Of a stretch of 64,000 bases of DNA, positions 1-10,339 are shown piece by piece. The DNA is from Phialophora verrucosa (Eukaryota; Ascomycota; Eurotiomycetes; Chaetothyriales; Herpotrichiellaceae), in the NCBI GenBank assembly GCA_002099365.1, contig MSED01000009.1, positions 1,550,001-1,614,000 on the forward strand, written 5' to 3'. Position numbers and translations under genes: made by a program. Position 1 is the stretch's first letter; each line of letters opens with the position of its first letter. The notes under the pieces are model-generated. The model ran no database searches. It had not been told where the DNA came from and was given only the letters and a program-made list of their open reading frames with translations.

Positions 1-1
1 G

Positions 2-976
2 TCAAGCTTTCGGCGAGGCGTGCCCGGCAGTGTTTGTGAAATCCTGGAAGCTCATCTCTTTCAGCCTGTCCACGTCCACGCACTCGTCCTGCAGAGTTGG
101 AAAACGCTCGTCTGTTGAATGCTTGCTGTCGGCCATGCCGTCACACTCACGGTGTTTGAGGAAGGTGAGAGACCGGATGCCCATATTGTCTAGGAACTGC
201 AATACCTGTCCATAGCTGTGGCCAACTTGGTCTATGCCATGGCTGTCATCGGACAGGCAAAACCTGATCCTCCTTGCCAGCGCGGCCTGACATATCTCGC
301 CATTTGGATACGGCTCATGCATACCCTTCCTCACCGCGGCTGAATTGATCTCCAAAATCCCACCATAACCGGCAATCAAGTCCAGGTTCCTCAGTATCCG
401 CGACCAAACGCCCTCCATGCTCTCAAAACCCCCATTCGGATCATCGCTCTTCAGCCGTATGAGGTCGAAATGCCCGACCACAGGTGGTTTGAGAGCCTTC
501 AACATCTCGTACTGGGCGTCAAAGTAATCCTCAAACAGTCTTTCATCCGTGCCGCCAGCTTTGCTGCGTGCGTCGCGGTACATGTCATGATCATAATCGA
601 TCGGGACGGTATGGACATGGTGAACACTGCCAATGAAGAAATCGTACGGGTGCTTCTTGATGCCGGCTTCAATCAATTCCTGTGATTCCGGACGAATCCA
701 TTCCGCCTCGAAGCCGATTGGAATTTGAATCTGGGCTTTATATTCCTCACGCAGACGGAGTGCTTCTTGGACGTAAGCTTCCTCGTTGGCAAGTTGCTTT
801 TCGAGGGAGTTGTCAACTTCTTCCGGGTACCGATCCAGGTCGTGACGAGGCATGTGTTCTGTCAGGGCGAAGACGGTCATCCGTTGAGCAATGGCGTGTT
901 GTACGATGGACTCGAGTTGGTCGCGGGCGTGGCCCGGACAGAATTGGCCAGAGTGGCTGTGGTGGGAATGTGGCAT
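2..976 (-). CDS. HIS2: Histidinol-phosphatase, PHP family
   Basis: Predicted to dephosphorylate histidinol phosphate to histidinol, the penultimate step of histidine biosynthesis, in the cytosol. The 324-aa protein opens with MPHSHHSHSGQFCPGHA, the His-rich metal-binding start of PHP-type fungal histidinol-phosphatases, followed by LTEHMPR, a GFEAEWI segment, a GSVHHV motif, GHFDLIR and a late LSDDSHG motif, all typical PHP metal ligands in the right order. Length is close to yeast His2 (335 aa). The open frame runs 27 codons further upstream to 1057, but the family start is the ATG at 976. The stop codon is at positions 2-4, so the gene is complete although it touches the window edge. It is single-exon as read. 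I found no TGACTC-type general-control element in the first 350 bases upstream. Confidence 0.93.
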   Translation of the reverse strand: MPHSHHSHSGQFCPGHARDQLESIVQHAIAQRMTVFALTEHMPRHDLDRYPEEVDNSLEKQLANEEAYVQEALRLREEYKAQIQIPIGFEAEWIRPESQELIEAGIKKHPYDFFIGSVHHVHTVPIDYDHDMYRDARSKAGGTDERLFEDYFDAQYEMLKALKPPVVGHFDLIRLKSDDPNGGFESMEGVWSRILRNLDLIAGYGGILEINSAAVRKGMHEPYPNGEICQAALARRIRFCLSDDSHGIDQVGHSYGQVLQFLDNMGIRSLTFLKHRECDGMADSKHSTDERFPTLQDECVDVDRLKEMSFQDFTNTAGHASPKA

Positions 977-2214
977 CGTTGAGACGTATAAAACGGAGAT
1001 CTGATGGAGGAAACCAGCATTGATCCTTTCTTTGATCTGCGGTCTGTTGGGATGCACGAAGTTGGGCTCTCGCTATCGGAGAATCGTATCCGCCGTCATC
1101 TTCTGGCCATACCCTGTTAGACCGGGAGAAAAACAGATTTTATAGCCTAGTAGAATGGTGACACTCCGTACTCCGTATTTCGTACCGAGATCGAGGATAA
1201 CGCCGAGGGGTCGTTATCTTCTGGGCCGAAATCCGCCCTTTCCCCTAACCTTTCGCCGCCTGCAAAAAAGGGCAGGAGAATATAAGCGGACTTATGTAGG
1301 CTAAGGAAGCAAAAAGAGCTCGAGGAACATGGGACTCGAACCCACAACCTTGGCTTCACTATGCAACGCAATCTGAGAGGTTATTAGCGATGTGGCCGAT
1401 GCCAGAGGTGAGGTGAGACGAAAAGGAGAGCCACGCGCTACCATCTAAATCAATGTTAGTACTCGTAAATGAAGGACAAGCACATGAGTTCCAACATACT
1501 GCGCCAATCCCCCTTCAAATCTGTGTTCGAAATCAACACTATTTCGGACCGTTTGTAGAAACATGCAAATTATACAGCTTTTATTTTTGACACGTGACGA
1601 GGAGCTCTCGCGGGGCTGCGCGGGGTACGTAGCTAGGCGTGCCTACAGTAACTCGACGTCCAGGGCGCGAAGCAGCTCAGCCTTGCGATGTTGAGCTGAC
1701 CCATCTTCAAAGCAGGACAAGATAAGAAGGGGGCGTAAGGAATTGAGACCGCACTGTCCGTATCTGAGGGGTTTGAGAGCCAGATGGATGGAAATGACTT
1801 CCGAGCAGCTCCGATCTGGAAGGGACTGTTCTGTAGTAAGTGGCAGCGGGAGATGCTCCACGAAAGAGTCCCAGCAACGAGGAGTGGGTTAGGTACGTCC
1901 GTCGAGAGTCAAAAGAGATCAAAGATGAAGCAGTTGAGGACATGCCCTGTTTTTTATCTCCCACGATGTACAACCCGTATACTCATAGTTGTCAAATCAA
2001 CTTCCGCCGGGATGCCAAGTACGGGGTAATACAGGGTATTTCTCCTTTGGTCACCACCGAACATGCAACTATACATAAGAGTATGACTTGCTTTTGCGCC
2101 TTGTGACAGGCTTTTGTTCCTTTCAATTCTTCCCACCCATTTTATTTATGAAGCCTCTCCATGGTCCCGCGTTCTGACACTGTCGACGACAGATCATATA
2201 GGTCAGGGGCCTCA
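977..2214. other. Intergenic HIS2-metG, 1.2 kb
   Basis: Between the start of HIS2 and the end of the cystathionine beta-lyase gene. It holds the tRNA-like element at 1321-1450. Short open frames between 1640 and 2300 overlap on both strands and have no recognisable content. Confidence 0.5.
1321..1450 (-). tRNA. tRNA-Arg(CCT)-like element, 5' part damaged
   Basis: The 3' half is convincing: acceptor strand (rc of 1322-1328) with discriminator base at 1321, a T-arm with 5-bp stem and TTCGAGT loop (rc of 1329-1345), a 5-nt variable region, and an anticodon stem 3' strand AGCCA (rc of 1351-1355). The matching strand TGGCT lies at 1429-1433 with a CTCCTTT loop that would give anticodon CCT, leaving about 66 nt (1356-1421) as a possible intron. 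A D-loop-like TAGATGGTA followed by GCGC sits at 1434-1448. The expected 5' acceptor strand GAGGAAC and 5' D-stem are not in place; only a weak GGAAC match occurs near 1488-1494. Base 37 would be T, which is unusual. Either a tRNA broken by an insertion or a pseudogene. Confidence 0.4.
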
Positions 2215-3664
2215 TCATGGCTCGTTGATGGCCGCGGCTTTGGCCGCCAAATGCTCGCCTTCAGCCGGATGCTCATCGCCGACTGTTGCGTTCTTCGCAT
2301 AAATCCCATCAAGGGTAACATTCATGGCGCCGGATTGTACCAAGGCGCTTTGAAGGTCATCTAGTAAGTCTTCTCCGTCCTCAATGCCCACGCACAGGCG
2401 GATGAGATCTTCTGGTACACCACGCTCTGCTCGTGTCTTTGCGTCGATGCTGGCATGGCTCATACGGCAAGGCATGCTGATGAGGGAATTGACACAACCG
2501 AAGCTAACGCTGATAGCCCACAGCTTCGCAGACTCGACAATCCGTTCGGACAACTGAATGTCTCCTGTCTCAAAAGACAAGACTGCACCAGCACCCCGTG
2601 CCATAGAGTGGAACAAATCGTACTGGGGGTGACTCTTCAGGCCTGGATAGCGAACTTTGAAGCCGGCAGACTCGAGGAACTGGGCGATCCTCATGGCGTT
2701 GGCCTGTTGTGCGTCCATGCGCACCTTCAAGGTCTTGATTCCGCGCATCAACAGCCAGCAATCGAAGGGTGCAAGGCCACAGCCGGAGGCGTTGACTGTG
2801 AAGTAAAACTTCTCGCCGAGTGCTTCGTCGTTGACTGCGATGACGCCTGCCATCAAATCGTGATGGCCTGACAAATACTTTGTGCCAGACTCGTACACAA
2901 TATCTGCACCAAGCTCCAGTGGATTTTGAAGCAAAGGTGAAAGCATGGTATTATCCACGCTCACCAGACATGCCGGATTAGCTGCGTGTGCCATGGTTGC
3001 AATCGTTGGAATGTCTACGATCTTGATCAAGGGATTGGTAGGCGTTTCGAGCAAAACCATGGCCGTTTTCGCATTCAGGACTTCCTGCACCTTTTCAGGT
3101 GTTGTGGTGTCAACATGGTGCACGATAATCCCACCATGCGTGGACAGGTATTTCAGCAACCGATTTGTGCCTCCATATAAATCGTCACCCGTCACCACTT
3201 CGTCACCGGGCCTCAACTGGCGGCTGATCACATCAAGAGCACCCATACCGGAGGAGACAACGAGTGCTCGTTTCGCGCGCATGACTTTTGCAAGGTGTTT
3301 CTCGAGGTGGGTGCGTGTCGGGTTGCCACTACGAGTGTAGTCATAATCGTTGGAGACGCCGCCTGTGGCAGAGGTCTGCTTGAACGTGGCAGACTATGGG
3401 GTGTTAGTGGGTCCATGGCATCAAGCTAGAGCTGTATTGACCGACCTGGTATATAGGCACACTGCTGGCATTGTACTGGTCGTTCCCTTCAGAGTAGACC
3501 AATTGCGTCGCCAATGCGTACTGGCGGCCACTTCTGGGACTCGACGGCACAGGCGACGGTGGTAAGTCGTGACCATCAAGGTCAACTTGGGCAAAAGCTT
3601 TGCTCATTGCGCTGAGTTTTGGGTTCTTCAATGGCGGTGTGGAAGAAGAACCTGACTCAGACAT
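2215..3664 (-). CDS. metG: Cystathionine beta-lyase (PLP enzyme)
   Basis: Cleaves cystathionine to homocysteine, pyruvate and ammonia in the transsulfuration route to methionine; cytosolic PLP enzyme of the Cys/Met metabolism family. Two exons: 3446-3664 and 2215-3393. The 52-nt intron (3394-3445) has a GTCGGT donor, CACTAAC branch region and CATAG acceptor, and the splice joins PIYQ to SATFKQ in phase 0. Exon 1 starts at the ATG at 3664 (MSESGSS). Family signatures: YTRSGNPTR, SSGMGALD, DLYGGTNRL, LETPTNP, and the PLP lysine in SGTKYLSGHHD. The C-terminal VSFGCVNSLISMPC segment favours beta-lyase (metG/STR3) over gamma-lyase or cystathionine gamma-synthase. Total 465 aa, usual for the family. 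A candidate Gcn4/CpcA half-site lies about 80 bp upstream. Confidence 0.9.
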
Positions 3665-6600
3665 GGTGGCGGTGGTCGAGAGGTGGGGGTACAAGTTCGA
3701 CGACTTGTAGACTGCTAATCAATACGTTCAAGGACATATGAGAGTCAGTGGGTTGTTCAGTCAACAACAACTGACCGAATCAACGATAGAGCAGGGAATA
3801 ATAAGCAGCTAGAGGGCGAACAGACGAGGTCAAGAGATGTTTTTAGAGTCGTTCGCAAAGCGCATCTACCGAGTGGATCAAAGTGCGGTTTGCGGGCAAA
3901 AAAGACGAACGTTCGTAAATGACGTGCTCCAGGCCTTTCGATTCCAGGCGTCCCCACGACCCGTTTCCCGTCCTTTGGCCGCCCGATCTCGGCCAGAACA
4001 TCCCCAGAATATTGGTGCATGGAACACCACTACAAATATCTGAAAAGATCAATAATTTTGCGTGGACCTGAAACGCAAAGGAGCTGCACTCTATCACTGA
4101 GGATTGGCGACTGATATCAACTGCTGGCCCTTACGTTAACTCAGATCCCTGGGCATGTTTTCGCGATGCTGGGCTGAACATTCTGCCGAGGTCTTGCTAT
4201 ATCGGCGCAGGTCTACAGCACAATATCTAGCACTGCTATGCTACTTAAAGCACCGAGTACTGCCGGCATAATGACCAATACTGGATGTATTCAGTTGAAG
4301 TCACCCATGTCGAATACCCTCGAACGGCTTGCCAAGTCCATTTCTACAACATATTACAGTATACCGGGTAGCATTACCAAACTAACCGAAGAACGTCAAC
4401 GGGACCAGAACCCAATTCCTGGTGCATCTGTCACCGTTCGCAACGGTATGCTGCTGGGTGGCTGCTGGGCCTAAGCTGTCTCGTAACATAATGCAAGCGT
4501 GGCACGAATGCAACACCTGTCTGCCACCGTGCTTGGAGAGCCAAAAATAATCAGCACTTCCATCGCGCTCTGCTCTAAGTCTGCGTCTTGTTCATTCTAA
4601 AGGGTAATTAGCTGATCGACAAACTGAACACGAGCTCAGGTTAGAAACGCCTTTCCAACAGAGTGACATCCTGTCACTTTCGCGGAAGAGTCGAGCAATG
4701 CCAATCGCAGCATTCAGCACGTTTTCGTAGTTGATTTCATCAGACCGCAAGCAAGCCGTTAGTGTCATTCCTTGTACGCTGCGCAAGCCAGCGAGTATAA
4801 TATGGCCTCAGGTGAGCATCCATAAACTGGTATTGATCGTCCAATGTTCTGTTTGAAACCGCGTTGTTGATCAACACATGGCATGCCATGTGCTTGAGAA
4901 TTTGAGCACTGATCATCCCGAATAACGCATCCTCTGGAGTGAAATGCTCAAGGGTGTGAGACTCTCAGAACTGTTGCGCTGCGCAGTGCGCCTTGCGACG
5001 GAGGTAACTTTGCACATGAAACAATCTTGAGATCAGTAAAAATTCCCGGCAAGGCATGAGATGTGGCTTTTTCCGGTGGCTGCACACAGTGCTCGGATAC
5101 CCCTGAATGAAACAACGTCGGGGGCTCGGCAGCGGGGCCGACTCACGCCCTGCGGATATCCACGCGATGACATCCATGTCAAGGCGACAAAGTCATGAGG
5201 GCCAGCACTGGAATGCAGCTAAACATTCTTCACATATGACGCTGCAGGCGATATACATACCGCTGATGCAGTGCGACGGCCGTACCGTAGCATTCCGTAC
5301 GCGTCGGTGCTGATGTTCAGCACTTGGCATCTGAAGTTGTTCAGGGATTACGAACAGGGCGGCAGATGGAGAAGATGATGGGAATTTTTCTGGCCAATCT
5401 GCCGTCCCTGTTGGACCGAGGGACATCAGCCGGCGTCTGGCTAAACATGCGATTGGGCTCTAAGTGGTTCCTGGGTCTCGTCCTTGTTCCTGGCCTAAAA
5501 TTGCTTGCTTGGGCTCCATGCATGCTTTTTGTCTCTCACTGGCAGCACGGTGCCCCAAAGGCCACGCATCACACCAGGGCTCTTGACAAGGGCTCACCTT
5601 GAAGCGATCCTTGTTCCTGTCGTTTCGACGAGGTTTTTTGCTGACCTCCTCCGCCGTTGCAGCATATCGGACGCACAACCTGTTTGATTGAACGTTTCGT
5701 CCGGAGCCAGAAGCTTGACCAATTCGGTATCCAAAAGGGCTCAGACGACCACGAGCTCGTGTATGCTTGAAAGAAGCACGACGCAGATCCATCTCGAGTC
5801 TTGAACGAAGCCGGACGAAAGTATGAGCAGCCACAGCGTGATCTAAGCCAGCGATGGCGGCGTAACGAGATTGACTGTGAGATTGCCTGGGGCAGAAGCT
5901 AACAAAGCCAGGACCACCAACAAAGGCACCGAGCAAGGGCGGAGGAGGCTCAGCCATGTCCGTGTCACGTAAAATGACGGTTCGGCGGTATTTTGACCAT
6001 GTGAGTTTAGGTTAGCGGTCCAACTATGAGCCAGATACAGCGCGCGTGATTGGTGGAAAGCGGCCAATAAAGGATTAAGGTCGTAATTTATGTGGAAATA
6101 TGCGTACCATGACGGTGCCTGAGACGCTCCGTTGGCGCCACCTTGTGCTGGGTCCGAGCCCACAAACTCGCACGCCTCGTCTCGACCAACGGCGAGTGCT
6201 TGGGTCTAGCACCTGCGCTTGTTGGCTCTCCTCCCTTTCCAAGTGCCCAGCGCAGCCTCTCCCTTTCAATGGGTCTCTCGACAATGCTTTCCCTCTCAGT
6301 CGTTGTTGTCTATCTTCACATTCTCCGCCAGCACGCATTCACCATCGAGCCTCGATGATCCGTCAACGTCGCCGTGGTCGCTATCTCTCGTTTCGCGACC
6401 GATAATTGTACCCCTCGACTAGTCAATTACGCCTCGACGGCCACGGTTCTTGATCCCTTCGCGTCCCACGACTTTGCCAGCCACAGCTCGCGTTCATTCC
6501 TTCAACCCTTCGAAGTCCAGCTTATTTTTGACCCGATCAAACACGCTCCTTCGTCCCTTACCTTCTTCAAAGCAGTGATCGCTTCGGCGAACTATACTTT

Positions 6601-7137
6601 CAAGAACCCTCGTCCCTTCTCTAAATAGAGAACGGATCGGCAGCAACAGCTCTTTTGGATATTGTATCCCTCTTCGAAAGCAATTGGCTGGTTCCAACCA
6701 TTCGAGGAAGTGTACGGGTCGTGTCGGGTTCTTTATTGGAGACGGAAGGGCAAATCTGGGTCAAAGAAATCGCCCAAAATACATGATTGGGATCCTTTGA
6801 CGACTGGACCGTTTCCACCGACAGACATACGAGATAAAGGAGTCCCCTGATTCTATCCCTCAAAGGCCGGTCACCCTGCACGCTGTCCATCACGGTGACA
6901 ATCGACTATCGGCTTATTTGACTGAAGAAGACGAATTGGCCGCAGATATCGTCTGGGACGAATTTGTTGAAATAACCTGATCAGGATCAGTTGATCCTAG
7001 CCACTCTTTTGAACATATACGCTCACCCTATACGCTCGTTTCACGGAAGAATATCAAGTACGCGGATCACATCTGGATTGGCAAGGGCTTTGCTGACGAT
7101 CCGTACAGAATTCCAGCCCTAAGCCAGCTACTGCGCA
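3665..7137. other. Largest gene-free stretch, 3.5 kb; upstream region of the mucin gene
   Basis: No recognisable protein. Short frames occur on both strands; the longest, 165 codons at 5460-5957 minus, has no domain and is overlapped by frames on the other strand. The first few hundred bases are the metG promoter. From about 6200 to 6700 the plus strand is pyrimidine-rich with several short ATG frames, as in long fungal 5' leaders. The right part is therefore probably the promoter and leader of the Msb2-type gene at 7138. Confidence 0.5.
3742..3747 (-). promoter_or_regulatory. Candidate CpcA/Gcn4 site (TGACTC)
   Basis: TGACTC read on the minus strand, about 78 bases upstream of the metG start codon. 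It matches the core of the cross-pathway-control element of fungal amino-acid genes. A hexamer occurs often by chance, so this rests mainly on position next to a methionine-pathway gene. Confidence 0.35.
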
Positions 7138-9474
7138 ATGAAGGCCTCATACATTGCTCTTTTTGCAGCTGTGATCGCAGGATCATTCGCAGATGCTGTC
7201 CCCGCTCATCGACGCGGTGCGGATTTGAAGCCCAGGTACTACTTTCCAAGAGCTGTCAAGAGGCAGGTCACATTCGACAACTCTACAACAGACGGGACTA
7301 GTCCGACCGACTCCACCAGTTCGAGTGCTACGGATTCTGGACTGGGGAGTCTGATCTCCTCGGTAGGAGACGCCTTGTCTGGGGTAGCATTTGCGATATC
7401 TGGCGATACCACGACGTCAACACCAGCAAGCACTGATGCGCAACCTACCGATACAGACGCGTCAACTGATGCAGCTTCACCGTCGCCTACAGATACCAGC
7501 ATTCCCGTGGTGACCCCAGATACGAGCAACCCGTCTGGGACTGATGTGCCCACAGACATCAACACCGAAACAACTACAACAGGACCGGATACTGCGAGCA
7601 GTACGGGAACACCATCTGATACTTCAACCTCAGATGAGGGGGGTATCACACTCGGACTTGATTCCATCATCTCAAGCAACGAAACATCCACCGATCCTGC
7701 CACGAGTACAACCGATTCGGCCGCTTTGGCGTCAATTACTGATGCGGCGTCATCGGCTCTCGCCTCGGCTAGTGATGCTGCTACTTCGATTTTGTCTGTC
7801 GCAAGTTCATTGCAATCCGTTGCCTCGACGGCGTTCGGTTCAGACATCGCATCAATCTCATCAGCCCTGTCGTCTGCCGCCGACGCTGCCTCCTCGATCG
7901 CATCTGAAGTGAGCTCAGCAAACTCCGTGATTACGTCGGCAGATCCCACTACGACCTCCGGTCTCGCTGATTTTACCAGTGACCTCAACTCGCTCATTTC
8001 GCCTACGATCTCACTGACTGATACAAATCTGCCAACCGATACCCCCACAATCACACCCACCGATTCATTGACAATTCCGACTGATTCAATCACAATCGGG
8101 CCTACTGACTCTGTCACTTCTCCTCCCACTATCAGTCCAACAGACTCGATAACATCCCCACCTACTATCAGTCCAACGGAATCTGTAACATCCCCACCTA
8201 CTATCAGTCCAACGGAGTCGGTGACATCTCCTCCTACCATCAGTCCAACAGAGTCAGTCACGTCGCCACCTACGATCAGCCCCACGGTTTCAATTCCAGA
8301 CCCTGGAAACAATAATACCGTCACTGCTTCCCTTACCGACACTAGCACGACGGCAGAGACCACGCCCACTGAAACGCCTACCACTGTTCCCACAACGACT
8401 CCTGATTATACTTCATTCTTCGCAAACACAACTATTCCTGCGACAACTCCCGTGGTCACGCCCACGACAACTGACAGACTGACAACCTCAGATCCACCGA
8501 CAAACACCATCAAACCCACGGGAACAGACTCTGCAACGGTCTTGACGCCGGACTCAAACGTCGTCTCGGCCACCACAGCTCCTCCTAGTGTGGCTTCAAA
8601 GTCGACTTCAACTAGCGCTGCAGTGATCCCCACGAGTCTGCCCCGAGTTATTCAACCTCAAGGAGGTGTGCCAGATGCTCCGGAAAACTCTACATTGATC
8701 CAGCTCGGATTCAACTATGGTCTCAACTATGCTTTTGTGGTCTCTTCGCCGACTGCTGTGTCCCAGATCTTTTCATATCTTCCTGTCGGTGTATCGCATG
8801 GCCTGGATCTTGGTCTGGACAAGGTTGTCATGCAATACTTGCAGCCGTACAACACTCTGGACACACTGAACTACATCACCACTCTGGCCATGGCTTACAT
8901 CCCGGCCGACAAAGTCGACACACTCTCCATGAACCTCTTGAATCCTAACTCGGAGCTCTATCAAAACACGAACCCGTCGGTAGTGACGTTGATGAGCATG
9001 ATCGATCCATCGATTCCCATTCTGCCTGGGTCGGCTATCGCTGGAGGCGGCACCCCTGTCAACTCGGCGAACTCTGCTGCCACAACCTCGGACGACAGCG
9101 GTACCCCTGATGGTGGCACTCCGGGCAGCAATGACTCGGGCAGCTCCCCCGTTCGTCCGTCCTCGGTTGGCATCGCAGTTGGCGCAGTTGCCGGCGCAGC
9201 AGTCTACGGAGCTGCTATGTTCCTTGTCGCCCGTAGGTACAAAAAGCGCAAGGCTGGTCACCAAAGGTCAAGCAGCATGCAATCGGGTAACCGCGGCGCC
9301 CGCCCCGGGGAGAATTCGAACCTCATGGCTGGCGCAAGAGGCAGCTACGGCACGCGATTTGGCGGTCTGGGGGGTCGTACCTCGAGAACCAGCGATCGCA
9401 GCAATTCTCAGAGGAGTGGGCGGACGTACATCAGTCCGCCCGTGATGGCGGAGAACAGCTTGGGATGGAACTAG
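7138..9474 (+). CDS. msbA: Msb2/MsbA-type signalling mucin
   Basis: Plasma-membrane mucin that senses surface or wall cues upstream of Cdc42 and MAP kinase pathways (filamentation, cell wall, osmotic). The 778-aa protein has a signal peptide (about residues 1-20), a KR Kex2-like site at 41-42, and roughly 440 residues rich in Ser/Thr/Pro with five near-perfect 12-residue repeats (8101-8280). A conserved extracellular domain follows (about 500-625, from LPRVIQPQGG through YITTLAMAYIPADK). A single transmembrane helix lies near 676-698, followed by RRYKKRK and a short Ser/Gly/Arg-rich cytoplasmic tail. This is the layout of Msb2 and Aspergillus MsbA. The start ATG at 7138 directly precedes the hydrophobic signal. 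The 5' gap is unusually long. Alternative: another membrane mucin, but the juxtamembrane domain argues for Msb2. Confidence 0.85.
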   Translation: MKASYIALFAAVIAGSFADAVPAHRRGADLKPRYYFPRAVKRQVTFDNSTTDGTSPTDSTSSSATDSGLGSLISSVGDALSGVAFAISGDTTTSTPASTDAQPTDTDASTDAASPSPTDTSIPVVTPDTSNPSGTDVPTDINTETTTTGPDTASSTGTPSDTSTSDEGGITLGLDSIISSNETSTDPATSTTDSAALASITDAASSALASASDAATSILSVASSLQSVASTAFGSDIASISSALSSAADAASSIASEVSSANSVITSADPTTTSGLADFTSDLNSLISPTISLTDTNLPTDTPTITPTDSLTIPTDSITIGPTDSVTSPPTISPTDSITSPPTISPTESVTSPPTISPTESVTSPPTISPTESVTSPPTISPTVSIPDPGNNNTVTASLTDTSTTAETTPTETPTTVPTTTPDYTSFFANTTIPATTPVVTPTTTDRLTTSDPPTNTIKPTGTDSATVLTPDSNVVSATTAPPSVASKSTSTSAAVIPTSLPRVIQPQGGVPDAPENSTLIQLGFNYGLNYAFVVSSPTAVSQIFSYLPVGVSHGLDLGLDKVVMQYLQPYNTLDTLNYITTLAMAYIPADKVDTLSMNLLNPNSELYQNTNPSVVTLMSMIDPSIPILPGSAIAGGGTPVNSANSAATTSDDSGTPDGGTPGSNDSGSSPVRPSSVGIAVGAVAGAAVYGAAMFLVARRYKKRKAGHQRSSSMQSGNRGARPGENSNLMAGARGSYGTRFGGLGGRTSRTSDRSNSQRSGRTYISPPVMAENSLGWN
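8101..8280 (+). repeat. 5 x 36-bp coding tandem repeat in the mucin domain
   Basis: Five in-frame copies of a 36-bp unit encoding PT(D/E)S(V/I)TSPPTIS, followed by a partial sixth (PTVSI). Copies differ mostly at silent positions; the last three units encode identical peptides. Minisatellites like this in fungal wall and mucin genes often vary in copy number between strains (established for the class, not tested here). Confidence 0.93.
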
Positions 9475-10339
9475 GGTGTGCGCGCATAAGCCTTGTACAG
9501 CTGGAGGTGTGAATGACTGGAATCGCAGCCAATGCCCGTCTACGATGAAACCCAACTACCCCTGTTTTTTGTGATCTATAGTACTTTTCCTTTAGTATTT
9601 CTCCTGTTTTGCACCCTTGGGTACCCAGGTGGAGCAGGGCAAGGTTTGGTGGCTTGGAGAACTACCATTTCATGTGATGGAGGATGGGGGCAATGTATTG
9701 TGCAGAGTGCTGCGAGATCTGGGGTTTCTGAGGCGAAGAAATAGATGAAGAGTTAGCAGGAGGAGCTAAGGTCACAAGCATCCGAAGGGATATGCATTGT
9801 GATGGTATAGAAGAGGCAGGGGAAATCTATTTACATTGAATATAAGCACTGAATGCCCATCGTCGAGTACGTGACCGTCGTATGTAAGTCGAGTACGTGA
9901 ACGTCGTATGTAACCAGCGCTTTGAGTTCTTGTGCTTCTCTGTGTTTTGATTGAGCACGCCACGACCTCCGGCTAGCGCAGGATCGACGTCGGCGGCTGC
10001 AACCAACAAAGGAGGGCGCCGAAGTGTTCAGCAAGAGCCCCTCCGATATAGAAGTTCAACGTGGTTCAATTCTCTCTGCTAACCAGGCCATTACTTTCCT
10101 TATCCATCCTCTGGTTCGGAGCCTTCCATCTGGCCTGTGAGGACGGTTCGGCCCCCATCGTGTGCGCGCTGGTCCCCCACGACAAACTGTCCTCGTCATC
10201 CCCGGACAGCAACGCAACTCACGGCGTCGGCCAAGGGCAAACGACGCGGTCTTCGTGCGCTCCTACGACTGCAATCTAAGCACTCTGGCTCCTCGATGTC
10301 GTCGACCCTCGATGTGTTGCATGGGCAGCCAGGGAAGCC
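9475..10339. other. Intergenic mucin-LysM, 0.86 kb
   Basis: 3' flank of the mucin gene and promoter or leader of the LysM gene. It contains a 26-bp direct duplication at 9862-9913. The last 270 bases are C-rich with short frames, in keeping with a fungal 5' leader. No gene recognised. Confidence 0.5.
9862..9913. repeat. 26-bp tandem duplication
   Basis: Two adjacent copies (9862-9887 and 9888-9913) of a 26-bp unit beginning GTCGAGTACGTGA, differing at one base. The unit contains the GTCGTATG / GTACGTGA pieces but no known protein-binding motif that I can name. Confidence 0.9.

Noticed and set aside
5460..5957. 165-codon minus frame in the 3.5 kb gap
   Set aside because: It begins plausibly but has no domain, no supporting splice context and overlaps frames on the plus strand; not enough to call a gene.
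7239..8393. 384-codon antisense frame over the mucin gene
   Set aside because: It mirrors the Ser/Thr/Pro-biased codons and the 36-bp repeats of the sense gene; it has no domain and only Val/Ser/Gly-rich content.
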